A DNA stretch of 64,000 nucleotides, from the NCBI GenBank assembly GCA_023134145.1, contig JAGLUW010000019.1, forward strand, positions 1 to 64,000. Direction: 5' to 3'. Below the pieces are notes generated by a model. It did not search any database, was not told the origin of the DNA, and saw nothing but the letters and a program-made list of their open reading frames with translations. Both the position numbers and the translations under genes were made by a program. This stretch comes from Sulfuriflexus sp. GTDB lineage: Bacteria > Pseudomonadota > Gammaproteobacteria > AKS1. Shown here one piece after another: positions 33,220 through 42,752 of this stretch (its first letter is position 1; every line of letters begins with the position of its first letter).

Positions 33220-34299
33220 TTACACCATGTTATCAAGAATTGCGCGCTTGACGGCATCAAGCTCGGCATCAACTGTAATTAATGCACGCGTACTTTGTTT
33301 GATCGCTGTATCAGGATCTTTCAGACCATGACCTGTTAGGGTACAAACGATTTTACTGCCTTCTGGTATTTTTCCAGATTCAATATCACGTAAAGCACCA
33401 GCAAGTGATGTCGCAGAAGCAGGTTCACAGAAAACACCTTCTCTTTCTGCAAGTAGTTTTTGTGCAGCAAGAATTACCTCATCACTGCATTCATCAAACC
33501 AACCTTCTGATTCCTCACGAACAACCCACGCTTTATCCCAGCTTTGTGGATGACCAATACGAATTGCAGTTGCAACTGTTTCTGGATTATCTACCATTTC
33601 ACCGCGCATAAATGGCGCTGAACCAGCTGCTTGATAACCAACCATCTTCGGACGATTGTTCACAACACCGTGTTCGAAGTATTCTGTGTAGCCCATCCAG
33701 TGTGCAGTAATGTTACCGGCGTTACCTACTGGCAAGCAGTGAAAATCTGGTGCGAAACCAAGCTCTTCTACAATTTCAAATGCCGCTGTCTTCTGACCTT
33801 GCAAACGATATGGATTGATAGAATTCACAATGGTTACTGGTGCATGTTCGGCAACGTCTTTAACCAGTTGCATGCCTTCATCAAAGTTGCCTTTGATTTG
33901 AATAACAACCGCACCGTGCATCATCGCTTGTGACAACTTACCTAAAGCAATCTTGCCTTCAGGAATCAAAACAAAAGCAGTGATACCTGCACGTGCTGCA
34001 TAAGCTGCCGCTGCTGCTGAAGTATTACCTGTTGAAGCACAAATAATTGCGGTACTGCCCTCTTCAACCGCCTTGGTCACCGCCATGGTCATGCCACGAT
34101 CTTTAAAAGAACCGGTTGGGTTAAGACCTTCGTATTTAACGTAAATATCAACATCTTTACCAATGATGCTTGGAATGTTATTCAAGCGAATCAGTGGCGT
34201 GTTTCCTTCACCAAGACTAATCAATCGCGTGTCATCAGAAACAGGCAAGCGATCACGATACTTAGCAATTAATCCGGTATAGCGTTCACGAAATGGCAT
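33220..34299 (-). CDS. thrC: Threonine synthase
   Basis: SLGEGNTPLIRLNNIP; EGLNPTGSFKDRGMTMAVTKA; ICASTGNTSAAAAAYAARAG. Confidence 0.96.
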   Translation of the reverse strand: MPFRERYTGLIAKYRDRLPVSDDTRLISLGEGNTPLIRLNNIPSIIGKDVDIYVKYEGLNPTGSFKDRGMTMAVTKAVEEGSTAIICASTGNTSAAAAAYAARAGITAFVLIPEGKIALGKLSQAMMHGAVVIQIKGNFDEGMQLVKDVAEHAPVTIVNSINPYRLQGQKTAAFEIVEELGFAPDFHCLPVGNAGNITAHWMGYTEYFEHGVVNNRPKMVGYQAAGSAPFMRGEMVDNPETVATAIRIGHPQSWDKAWVVREESEGWFDECSDEVILAAQKLLAEREGVFCEPASATSLAGALRDIESGKIPEGSKIVCTLTGHGLKDPDTAIKQSTRALITVDAELDAVKRAILDNMV

Positions 34300-34323
34300 T
34301 TTTAAATACTCCGTTAAAAATTC

Positions 34324-35640
34324 TTAATCTGCATCAAGGGCTTCAAGACGAATACGAACAACGTCATTTTGAATGCTCTCGAGTGCTTCAATTTGTTTAA
34401 TCGCTGCATTCATTTGTTTTTCACGAATGCGATGGGTCAATAAAATAATTGGCACGGATGTTTCATCTTGCGCGGGTTCTTTTTGTAAAATTGCTTCAAT
34501 GCTAATTTCACTTTCACTTAAAATCCGCGTCACATCTGCCAGCACACCTGGTTCATCACTTGCTTGCAGGCGTAAGTAATAAGCTGTTTCAATTTCATCC
34601 ATTGGTAAAATGGGTGTATCTGAAAGCGCATCTGGTTGGAATGCCAAATGAGGAACCCGGTTTTCCGGATCAGCCGTTAATGCGCGAACTACATCCACAA
34701 TATCTGCAACGACAGCTGAAGCAGTTGGGTCTGCACCCGCACCTGCACCGTAATAAAGTGTTGGGCCAACCGCATCGCCCTTTACTACTATGGCATTCAT
34801 GACACCATCAACATTGGCAATCAAACGACGCTTTGGAATCAGCGTTGGGTGTACACGCAACTCAATACCATCATCAGTACGACGCGTTACGCCAAGATGC
34901 TTAATGCTGTAACCAAGCTGAGTTGCATAGTCCACATCTTCACTGGTTATTTTACCAATACCTTCTGTGTAGGCTTTTTCAAACTGCAAAGGAATACCAA
35001 ATGCAATCGATGCCAGAATAGTTAGCTTATGCGCTGCATCAATACCTTCAACATCAAAAGTTGGATCGGCTTCAGCATACCCAAGTGCTTGTGCTTCAGC
35101 TAATACATCAGCGAAGTCACGACCCTTGTCACGCATTTCGGTAAGAATAAAATTACCCGTACCGTTAATGATGCCGGCTAACCACTCAATTGAGTTACCA
35201 GCCAAACCTTCACGAATAGCTTTAATGATCGGAATACCGCCCGCAACTGCTGCTTCAAAAGCAACCACCACACCTTTTTCCTGTGCGGCTTTAAAAATTT
35301 CATTACCGTGAATGGCAATAAGTGCTTTGTTCGCAGTGACGACATGTTTGCCATTGGCTATAGCTTGCATAACCAATTCACGTGCTGGTTCATAACCACC
35401 GATGAGCTCAACAACGATATCAATTTCTGGATCGTTAACGACATCAAAGGCATCAGCAGTAATTTTAATATTTTCGGTAGAACAAATACGTGGTGAATCG
35501 AGATTACGTGCTGCTGCATGTGACACTTCAATACCACGACCTGCGCGACGCGTAATTTCTTCTGCATTACGTGACAGTACATTGACTGTGCCACAGCCAA
35601 CGGTTCCCAATCCTAATAGACCGACTTTAACGGGTTTCAA
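34324..35640 (-). CDS. hom: Homoserine dehydrogenase
   Basis: [34 protein letters not shown]-terminal ACT domain. Confidence 0.97.
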   Translation of the reverse strand: MKPVKVGLLGLGTVGCGTVNVLSRNAEEITRRAGRGIEVSHAAARNLDSPRICSTENIKITADAFDVVNDPEIDIVVELIGGYEPARELVMQAIANGKHVVTANKALIAIHGNEIFKAAQEKGVVVAFEAAVAGGIPIIKAIREGLAGNSIEWLAGIINGTGNFILTEMRDKGRDFADVLAEAQALGYAEADPTFDVEGIDAAHKLTILASIAFGIPLQFEKAYTEGIGKITSEDVDYATQLGYSIKHLGVTRRTDDGIELRVHPTLIPKRRLIANVDGVMNAIVVKGDAVGPTLYYGAGAGADPTASAVVADIVDVVRALTADPENRVPHLAFQPDALSDTPILPMDEIETAYYLRLQASDEPGVLADVTRILSESEISIEAILQKEPAQDETSVPIILLTHRIREKQMNAAIKQIEALESIQNDVVRIRLEALDAD

Positions 35641-36884
35641 ACTTCTTCTCCTGCTGCTTGCAGCGTATTGTCTTTCTTAAACATCGCGCGTAAACCACGA
35701 ATTGCCTGACGCGTGCGATGTTCATTTTCAATCAAACTGAAACGAACATGATCATCACCGTACTCACCAAAACCAACACCCGGTGACACAGCAACCTTAG
35801 CTTCTTCTAATAACTTTTTCGTAAACTCTAAAGAACCTATTTTACGATAGGCTTCGGGTATCTGCACCCAAACAAACATGGTTGCCTTCGGTGGTTCAAC
35901 ACTCCAACCAATTGAATTAAGTCCTTCACATAAAACATCACGTCGACTGCGATACATATCACAAATTTCTTGCACGCAATCTTGCGGGCCTTCTAATGCT
36001 GAAATAGCCGCGACTTGAATCGGTGTAAACATGCCATAGTCGTGGTACGACTTCATGCGCGCTAAAGCGGCAACTAACTTTTCATTACCGCACATAAAAC
36101 CAACACGCCAACCAGGCATATTGTAAGTCTTCGATAGTGAATAAAATTCAACAGCTACTTCTTTGGCACCCGGCACTTCTAAAATTGATGGTGCTTTATA
36201 ACCATCAAACACGATCTCAGCATAGGCAATATCATGCACAACCCAAATCTGATGTTCCTTAGCAATCGCGATAACCTTTTCAAAGAACTCCAACTCTACA
36301 CAACCGGTTGTTGGGTTGCCGGGGAAATTTAAAATCAGCATCTTTGGCTTAGGCCAAGAATTTTTAATCGCGGCTTCCAATTCAGCAAAGAAATCAACAC
36401 CGGGTACTAATGGGATATGACGAATATCTGCGCCAGCAATCACAAAACCATAGGTGTGAATTGGATAACATGGATTCGGTACCAATACCGCGTCACCCGG
36501 CCCAACAGTAGCCAGAGCTAAATGCGCCAAACCTTCTTTCGAGCCAATCGTAACAATCGCCTCTTTATCCGGATCAAGGTCAACATCGTACTTATCTTTA
36601 TACCAGCGGGTTATGGCTCGACGCAGACGCGGAATACCACGTGACATGGAATAACGGTGGGTATCTTTGCGCTGAGCCGCTTCGACGAGTTTCTCAACAA
36701 TATGGTCAGGCGTAGGTTGATCTGGGTTACCCATCCCAAAATCAATAATATCTTCACCGCGCGCACGTGCCTGAGCCTTTAATTCGTTAACGATATTAAA
36801 GACATAAGGAGGTAATCGCTTAATTCTGGGGAATTCTTCTTCCAAGGCCGTAATCCACTCTGAGTCCCGCAGGACATTTGTCAT
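35637..36884 (-). CDS. alaC: Class I/II aminotransferase (AlaC-like, glutamate-pyruvate type)
   Basis: [49 protein letters not shown]; start trimmed to MTNVLRDS. Confidence 0.88.
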   Translation of the reverse strand: MTNVLRDSEWITALEEEFPRIKRLPPYVFNIVNELKAQARARGEDIIDFGMGNPDQPTPDHIVEKLVEAAQRKDTHRYSMSRGIPRLRRAITRWYKDKYDVDLDPDKEAIVTIGSKEGLAHLALATVGPGDAVLVPNPCYPIHTYGFVIAGADIRHIPLVPGVDFFAELEAAIKNSWPKPKMLILNFPGNPTTGCVELEFFEKVIAIAKEHQIWVVHDIAYAEIVFDGYKAPSILEVPGAKEVAVEFYSLSKTYNMPGWRVGFMCGNEKLVAALARMKSYHDYGMFTPIQVAAISALEGPQDCVQEICDMYRSRRDVLCEGLNSIGWSVEPPKATMFVWVQIPEAYRKIGSLEFTKKLLEEAKVAVSPGVGFGEYGDDHVRFSLIENEHRTRQAIRGLRAMFKKDNTLQAAGEEV

Positions 36885-37000
36885 CAATAGGTCGAGCAAG
36901 ATAAGGCTCAACGGCGATATTGTCAATCGAAACAGACCCTATTTTGGCCAATTTTCCCAGTAAATATAACATCATACGGTGTTTTAAGCACTTATCGATA

Positions 37001-37032
37001 AATTCACTTTGAATTCACTTTGAATTCACTTT
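37001..37032. repeat. Three tandem copies of AATTCACTTT(G), 11-bp unit
   Basis: Direct reading: aattcactttg aattcactttg aattcacttt. Confidence 0.9.
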
Positions 37033-37099
37033 TAAACAGGTGCTGCCGTAGTAAAAATACAGTAGCATGCGCACAGTTTAGTGAAACCTCGGACACCTC

Positions 37100-37471
37100 A
37101 TGAAATTACATCACAACAACCAAGATGGCCTGAATATAATCAAGGCCTACACTGAAAATAGTGTATCCATTAATGAGGAAATCTACGCTCGTAGCGTTAT
37201 TGTGCAAGCCCACTACCTTGAATCAGCGTGGGCACCTCAAAGTATTGATGAACTGGATGGTGCGGCAATCCGAGAACTTGCCAAACTTGATACAGAGATT
37301 ATTCTCTTAGGCACCGGACAGAAACAACGTTTTCCTGATCGTCGGTTATTTGTACCTTTGTATGATCGAAATATTGGTATTGAAGTGATGAATACGCCAG
37401 CAGCGTGTCGTACTTATAATATTTTGTTAGAAGAAGGTCGTGCTGTTACTGCTGCGTTGTTAATAGATTAA
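37100..37471 (+). CDS. Mth938-like domain protein (DUF498)
   Basis: IYARSVIVQAHYLESAWAPQ...LLGTGQKQRFPDRRLF...GIEVMNTPAACRTYNILLEEGRAVTAALL. Confidence 0.9.
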   Translation: MKLHHNNQDGLNIIKAYTENSVSINEEIYARSVIVQAHYLESAWAPQSIDELDGAAIRELAKLDTEIILLGTGQKQRFPDRRLFVPLYDRNIGIEVMNTPAACRTYNILLEEGRAVTAALLID

Positions 37472-37533
37472 AAGAACACCTGTTTAACAGGCTCAAGAAA
37501 GGCGAACGATAATCATAGTGCCCTCCCCTCGGT

Positions 37534-37953
37534 TTATTCTATATCCACCTGCGTCTTCCTATTGGCGATATACCAAAATGCCAGTGAAACCGAAACAGAA
37601 AAATAGGCCATTAATAAATAAAATGTCCAGCTTCCAAAATTATAATTCAAGGCGGCAACAACTATCGTCGGGATGATACTTACAAGTGCGGTTGCATAAA
37701 CATTATTTTTATTAAACTCAATTAAAACCAAATAAGCAGGAAGACCATAGACAATAGTGAATATATAACTGATTACTATGCCATACATAGCTATTAGTAA
37801 GCCTAATCGATACATATCGAATATATCCGTTTGGCTTTCTCGAGTAACGACAACAAACACGGTGATAGCAATAAGCATGGCAGGCACTGTCGACAGAGGT
37901 CCCACCAAAACTGCCAATACCATTTTCCTAGTAGCCTTTGAGAAGGTATGCAT
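37534..37953 (-). CDS. Hypothetical 4-TM membrane protein
   Basis: Four hydrophobic segments; abuts the DUF4166 gene. Confidence 0.7.
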   Translation of the reverse strand: MHTFSKATRKMVLAVLVGPLSTVPAMLIAITVFVVVTRESQTDIFDMYRLGLLIAMYGIVISYIFTIVYGLPAYLVLIEFNKNNVYATALVSIIPTIVVAALNYNFGSWTFYLLMAYFSVSVSLAFWYIANRKTQVDIE

Positions 37954-37956
37954 TAT

Positions 37957-38556
37957 TTAATCTCCACTACAATTAGTTAACTTTCTTGTCTCAAATTCTC
38001 CAGCATAGCGATATACCTGCCCGAACAATGGATGGTGTAACCGAAAGTCCATCGCGAAATGTGTCGCATCCAACTCAGATTCAACAATCGTGGTATGACC
38101 AAGCATTAACCACTCCGGTAATGGTAAGCGTATACGGCCCAGCTGAATAACATAATGTATGCCTTCATAATACAACTTATTCTCCTTTACATAGACGGCC
38201 ATGCGTAAACCTAGAAATGGATTCACGTATTCGATAAGTTGATTGCCACCTGCATAAACCCAACAACTTTTGAATAAGATAGTTTCACCATCAGGGAACC
38301 TCAGTGTACGTTCCCAATATTGAATTTCACCTTTCATTATTTTTTTAACTGTTGCGGGAATCATTTTTCCACGTCGATTAAGTAACGCACCAAATAAATG
38401 TAATACGTTCAGAAAAATCTGCATCGCACGTGGATATTCAATATCTAAGACACCAACATCTGTATTAACGCTTGTCTGATAGTGCGCGAGTAATGTAGGC
38501 GGTAACTCTTCCCATTGTTTACCCAATGCTTGATACATAATATTTTTTTCACTCAC
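37957..38556 (-). CDS. DUF4166-like protein
   Basis: MYQALGKQWEELPPTLLAHYQTS...GEIQYWERTLRFPDGETILFKSCW...HHPLFGQVYRYAGEFE. Confidence 0.75.
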   Translation of the reverse strand: MSEKNIMYQALGKQWEELPPTLLAHYQTSVNTDVGVLDIEYPRAMQIFLNVLHLFGALLNRRGKMIPATVKKIMKGEIQYWERTLRFPDGETILFKSCWVYAGGNQLIEYVNPFLGLRMAVYVKENKLYYEGIHYVIQLGRIRLPLPEWLMLGHTTIVESELDATHFAMDFRLHHPLFGQVYRYAGEFETRKLTNCSGD

Positions 38557-38566
38557 CTATCACCTC

Positions 38567-39031
38567 CTAAGCGAATTTATAAACCATCAGTAGAACAATC
38601 AGTACCATTGAAATAAATGCTGGCACACCCAACCAAAACCAATAATGAACATATCGCCAGTATTGTTCAGGTAAAGCGCAGCCAGACATATTGGCCTGCT
38701 CAGATAGTTCTTGCATACGGATCTGCAACCACAACACCGGAATCCAACAAGCTCCAGCCAACGCATATAACAATAAGCTCGTCATTACCCATGGCGTTGT
38801 ATACGGAATATCCAGCAACAACAACATGCCCACTCCCGTCATAGGTTGAATCAAGATAGACGGCGTAGTGAACAACCAATCAGCCAACACAACTTGCCGA
38901 TTAGTCGCCGCGATATGCACGACATTTCCACTGCGATCAGACATCCATTTATACCAAGCACTCCCTAAGCCGATTCCAAACAGCACGACCATACTGAGTA
39001 AATGTATGGTCTTCAGGCTAAGGTAAATCAT
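38567..39031 (-). CDS. DUF2269-like membrane protein
   Basis: Four TM segments: LSLKTIHLLSMVVLFGIGLGSAWYKWMSDR...VVLADWLFTTPSILIQPMTGVGMLL. Confidence 0.78.
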   Translation of the reverse strand: MIYLSLKTIHLLSMVVLFGIGLGSAWYKWMSDRSGNVVHIAATNRQVVLADWLFTTPSILIQPMTGVGMLLLLDIPYTTPWVMTSLLLYALAGACWIPVLWLQIRMQELSEQANMSGCALPEQYWRYVHYWFWLGVPAFISMVLIVLLMVYKFA

Positions 39032-39839
39032 GAGGCATCCTCCCGAGTAGTTCGCTTAGCTGCTGTACATCTGCCGTATTACCTTGTTGAAGCATGCGCA
39101 AATTATCAGGGTGCAGCAGCGGGACAACAAAATGACCAAGGTAAGAAAGTACCAACATCAACTTGAATGGAACGGAAAGAGTGTTCGCCGTATTTTTACC
39201 GGCTTTGAGACGTAACCGTTGCAGCCAACCAGAAAAACTAATGACACGAGGACCAACAATATCAATAGTGCGTCGTGTCGATGTCGCATCTATGCAAGCC
39301 AACACCGCATCCACCAAATCTGTGATATGCACGGGCTGAATTAATTGCGTGCCCTGCTCAACCACTGGTATCAATGGTAAATTTGCCATTTGTTTAAATA
39401 ACGCAGTACTCTTTCCCCCAGTTCCGTACACCAGTGAAGGACGCAAAACAAACCACTCTAACGGTAAGCTACGCAAGAGATCATCGGCCGATTTTTTGCT
39501 TAACTGATATGGTGTGAATGCCTCATCATCAGCACCTAATGATGAAATTTGGACAACACGTTCTACACCTACCTCCACACAAGCGTGAAACAATGCGACC
39601 GGTGCCTGTGTATGTAAAATATTAAATGTTTGTCCGCGTGTCTCAGCAATAATCCCAACACTATTAATGACTACTTGGACCCCTTGCAAATAAGGCAACC
39701 AGTCGTCTGCTTTTAGTAAGTGATTAAAATCCATACCGCGACTACGACTAGCAATAATCAACTCATGTCCGGCCAGTTCTAATGCTGTAGTGATATGGCT
39801 ACCAATAAATCCACTACTACCTGTTAGCAAAATTTTCAT
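39018..39839 (-). CDS. NAD(P)-binding extended SDR / nucleoside-diphosphate-sugar epimerase-like protein
   Basis: MKILLTGSSGFIGSHITTALELAGHEL; ERVVQISSLGADD; YQLSKKSADDLLRSLPLEWFVLRPSLVYG. Confidence 0.88.
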   Translation of the reverse strand: MKILLTGSSGFIGSHITTALELAGHELIIASRSRGMDFNHLLKADDWLPYLQGVQVVINSVGIIAETRGQTFNILHTQAPVALFHACVEVGVERVVQISSLGADDEAFTPYQLSKKSADDLLRSLPLEWFVLRPSLVYGTGGKSTALFKQMANLPLIPVVEQGTQLIQPVHITDLVDAVLACIDATSTRRTIDIVGPRVISFSGWLQRLRLKAGKNTANTLSVPFKLMLVLSYLGHFVVPLLHPDNLRMLQQGNTADVQQLSELLGRMPHDLP

Positions 39840-40213
39840 TTGCTCGCCGCTTCAGCATGTAATGATTTATTATGCACTGCACGGTTACGCCATTTTGCGA
39901 TAGCGATTATATTAAGCAGATGCAGTGCTCCTAACACCAGCAATACAACACCAATTTGTCCACTCAAAAACTCAATGCAGACTCGTAATGTTTCTATATT
40001 CTTGTGGGTTTTCAATGCAAGAAGAATGTAGCCCAAATTCAGCAAATAAAAGCCAACCACAAGTAAATGATTAACCGACTCGGCTAAGGTTTCATTGCCA
40101 TCAAAACTGTCTACCAAAAACACTTGGCCATTTTTGCTCAAGGTGCGTGCGACCCATATGGTCATTGCAATACTGATAACAATGTAAACTGCGTACGTAA
40201 ATTCAATCATCAT
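39836..40213 (-). CDS. Hypothetical small membrane protein
   Basis: Three hydrophobic segments; 4-bp overlap with the SDR gene. Confidence 0.68.
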   Translation of the reverse strand: MMIEFTYAVYIVISIAMTIWVARTLSKNGQVFLVDSFDGNETLAESVNHLLVVGFYLLNLGYILLALKTHKNIETLRVCIEFLSGQIGVVLLVLGALHLLNIIAIAKWRNRAVHNKSLHAEAASK

Positions 40214-40283
40214 TTTTAACTCCTATGTCATTGGTTAACTCTCATGACTAAAGTTACGGATGATTGGATATAATCGCTTCCAA

Positions 40284-40362
40284 AATGATAAAAGATGAAT
40301 AGAAAAAGATTAAGTCATCTTCATTCAATGACTTGGAGTATTCCATAATGATAAAAGAAGAA
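40284..40362. repeat. Two 16-bp direct repeats (15/16 identical) at 63-bp offset
   Basis: 40284-40299 AATGATAAAAGATGAA; 40347-40362 AATGATAAAAGAAGAA. Confidence 0.85.
40312..40334 (-). terminator. Weak terminator-like hairpin downstream of the AraC-family gene
   Basis: AAGTCAT-N9-ATGACTT, followed on the minus strand by AATCTTTTTCT. Confidence 0.4.
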
Positions 40363-40370
40363 GATAGTGA

Positions 40371-41399
40371 CTAATTTAATACCGTTTTTCGGTAATTTCC
40401 CGGAGACTCCCCGGTTATTTCCTTAAAGGCTGCATAGAAATTAGATTGTGACTTAAAGCCAACCTCCATACTGATCGATAAAACCGATGCATCGGCTTCT
40501 GTTTTTAGTAATTGTTTGGCCGCCTCTATGCGCTGCAGACGAATATATTGCGAAAAACCCATGTCATACTGAGAATTAATCAACTCTGATAACTGGTGAG
40601 GAGAGATATTCATTGCACCAGCCAACAACGCTAGGCTCAGATTCTCATTCTGGTACATCTTGGAAGCGGTGAGGTATTCATTAAGCGCCTGTTTGCAGGC
40701 CTCAACATCGAGGTTAGCCAATGTAGAGTTTGAATAACCTAATCTCACCACCTCATCAATTTCACTCAATACATTGGGGAACACAATGAGCGTCCCCGTA
40801 ACCAGAATCAAACTCAGCCCAATCCCCGTGGTGTAAAAATGATAAAAATAAGCGACATCAATATAAGTCGCGGCAAAACCAAGGATCAATACGAAAATAG
40901 CGACGACAGTAAAAAATGTAAAGAAAATAAAAACCAAACCAAATCGTTTACGTACGCCCCTAAGGTTATAAGCAATATTGGTTAACCAAAGACAGTAACC
41001 CGTGCCAATTAGAAAGGCAGTGGGTACGGTTACTTCACGTGGTGCTATAAACGCTAATGGTAAAGGTAAGAAATGCAGTAAATGGTAAAGTTTAACGCTG
41101 AGTTCAGGAAATAAAATAGCTCGGCTAAAAAAATAAAACATGGGTGGTAGAAAAAGAATTAAAAGCCGGTAATCAACGGTAGATAAAGGATCTACACCTG
41201 CAGTATAAAAGTAATAATGGTGATACTGCGCCAGCGCTAATCCCCCTAATAACCCCACACAAGAGCAAAGCGTCATCCAGCCCTTATTCACATGCTTAAT
41301 AAAGAATAAATAAGAAACACATAGCGTTATCGCAATAATGATCGAAAAACCGATATTGAAGATACTAATAATTTCCATATCACGAGTATAAAGTGACAC
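40371..41399 (-). CDS. AraC-family regulator with N-terminal multi-TM domain
   Basis: Six to seven hydrophobic segments in residues ~10-210; C-terminal HTH LSLALLAGAMNISPHQLSELINSQYDMGFSQYIRLQRIEAAKQLL...SISMEVGFKSQSNFYAAFKEITGESPGNYRK. Confidence 0.9.
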   Translation of the reverse strand: MSLYTRDMEIISIFNIGFSIIIAITLCVSYLFFIKHVNKGWMTLCSCVGLLGGLALAQYHHYYFYTAGVDPLSTVDYRLLILFLPPMFYFFSRAILFPELSVKLYHLLHFLPLPLAFIAPREVTVPTAFLIGTGYCLWLTNIAYNLRGVRKRFGLVFIFFTFFTVVAIFVLILGFAATYIDVAYFYHFYTTGIGLSLILVTGTLIVFPNVLSEIDEVVRLGYSNSTLANLDVEACKQALNEYLTASKMYQNENLSLALLAGAMNISPHQLSELINSQYDMGFSQYIRLQRIEAAKQLLKTEADASVLSISMEVGFKSQSNFYAAFKEITGESPGNYRKTVLN

Positions 41400-41528
41400 A
41401 GATTAATTCTCTACCAATAAACAGTTCAATATTTGTCAATTCATTCGACAATTATACGTCCTTCCGTTAATTCATGATTTAAATACACATCATCGCTGAT
41501 TCGTCGCCTGCTGTAGAAATAACTAAAT

Positions 41529-41556
41529 AAAAAGGCGGCCATTTGGCCGCCTTTTT
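41529..41556 (-). terminator. Rho-independent terminator downstream of rpoS (structure symmetric)
   Basis: AAAAAGGCGGCC-ATTT-GGCCGCCTTTTT, perfect 12-bp stem with 4-nt loop. Confidence 0.93.
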
Positions 41557-41575
41557 ATAACTATCAATATTGTAA

Positions 41576-42583
41576 TCAATCTTCTCTAAACAAAGCATCA
41601 ATCGAATAACCATCACGTTCCAATACTTCTCGTAAACGTCTTAAGGCTTCAATCTGAATCTGACGAACACGTTCACGTGTTACACCAATTTCATTACCCA
41701 CTTCTTCAAGAGTAGAAATTTCATAGCCATGTAAACCAAAGCGACGTTCAACAACTTCACGTTGTTTGTCGTTTAGTTGATCAAGCCAACCATCAATCCG
41801 ACCTTTGACATCATTGTTCTGTAATAAACCCGCTGGATCATTTAGACCTTCGTCACGAATTGAATCAACCACGGTCGCATCGGAATCACGTCCTAATGGT
41901 GTATCAATAGAAGTAACGCGCACATTCAAGCCCATCATGCGTTTTACATTTGCAATCGGCTTATCAAGCATTCGTGCTACATCTTCAGGTGTTGGCTCGT
42001 GTGATAGTTCTTGGGTTAGTTTACGCGCGGCACGCAGGTAAACATTCATTTCTTTCACAACATGAATCGGCAGGCGAATCGTTCGCGTCTGGTTCATGAT
42101 GGCGCGTTCAATTGTTTGACGAATCCACCATGTTGCATAAGTAGAGAAACGGAAACCACGTTCAGGGTCGAATTTTTCAACCGCTCTTATCAGCCCGAGA
42201 TTACCTTCTTCGATAAGGTCGAGTAGCGCAAGGCCACGATTCATATAACGACGAGCAATCTTAACCACTAAGCGAAGGTTACTCTCGATCATGCGAGTAC
42301 GGCCGGCTTCTTCGCCACGCTGTACCATTCTCGCGTAATACACTTCTTCTTCTGCAGATAATAATGGGGAAGCACCTATTTCGCTTAAGTACAGACGCGT
42401 TGCATCTGCCTCAGCCGGCCTCCCTGCACGTTTGGCCTCTTTCGGCTTAGCTTTAGCCTTAACAGGTGCTGGCTTTTCTACTTCTAATTCCTTTTCGATA
42501 GAATCAACGTTCACATTACTACCCTCCATAACGTCTGGTAACGCATCACTGGGTGCTGGCGTACTAGACTTTTTGCGCGGCAT
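41576..42583 (-). CDS. rpoS: RNA polymerase sigma factor RpoS
   Basis: [106 protein letters not shown]. Confidence 0.96.
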   Translation of the reverse strand: MPRKKSSTPAPSDALPDVMEGSNVNVDSIEKELEVEKPAPVKAKAKPKEAKRAGRPAEADATRLYLSEIGASPLLSAEEEVYYARMVQRGEEAGRTRMIESNLRLVVKIARRYMNRGLALLDLIEEGNLGLIRAVEKFDPERGFRFSTYATWWIRQTIERAIMNQTRTIRLPIHVVKEMNVYLRAARKLTQELSHEPTPEDVARMLDKPIANVKRMMGLNVRVTSIDTPLGRDSDATVVDSIRDEGLNDPAGLLQNNDVKGRIDGWLDQLNDKQREVVERRFGLHGYEISTLEEVGNEIGVTRERVRQIQIEALRRLREVLERDGYSIDALFRED

Positions 42584-42735
42584 ATTCTGAATCTCCTTGA
42601 AAATAGCTAAATCTATATAATAGACCTAGCCTGACACTCTCCGTTCAATGACACTATCAACCGTGTCCCATTTTCTACCAGAATGACGCTCGTTTTTTCT
42701 TCTTAATATTATTATCGACCTGTTTGAAGAACCCT

Positions 42736-42747
42736 GCACCTAGGTGC
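42736..42747. repeat. 12-bp perfect palindrome GCACCTAGGTGC
   Basis: Direct reading; 6 bp past the nlpD stop, in the nlpD-rpoS gap. Confidence 0.85.
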
Positions 42748-42752
42748 CATTA

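Noticed and set aside
40348-40374. Mini-ORF ATGATAAAAGAAGAAGATAGTGACTAA (MIKEEDSD) with GGAG upstream
   Set aside because: Eight codons in AT-rich intergenic sequence, on the opposite strand to the operon; better explained as part of the direct repeat.
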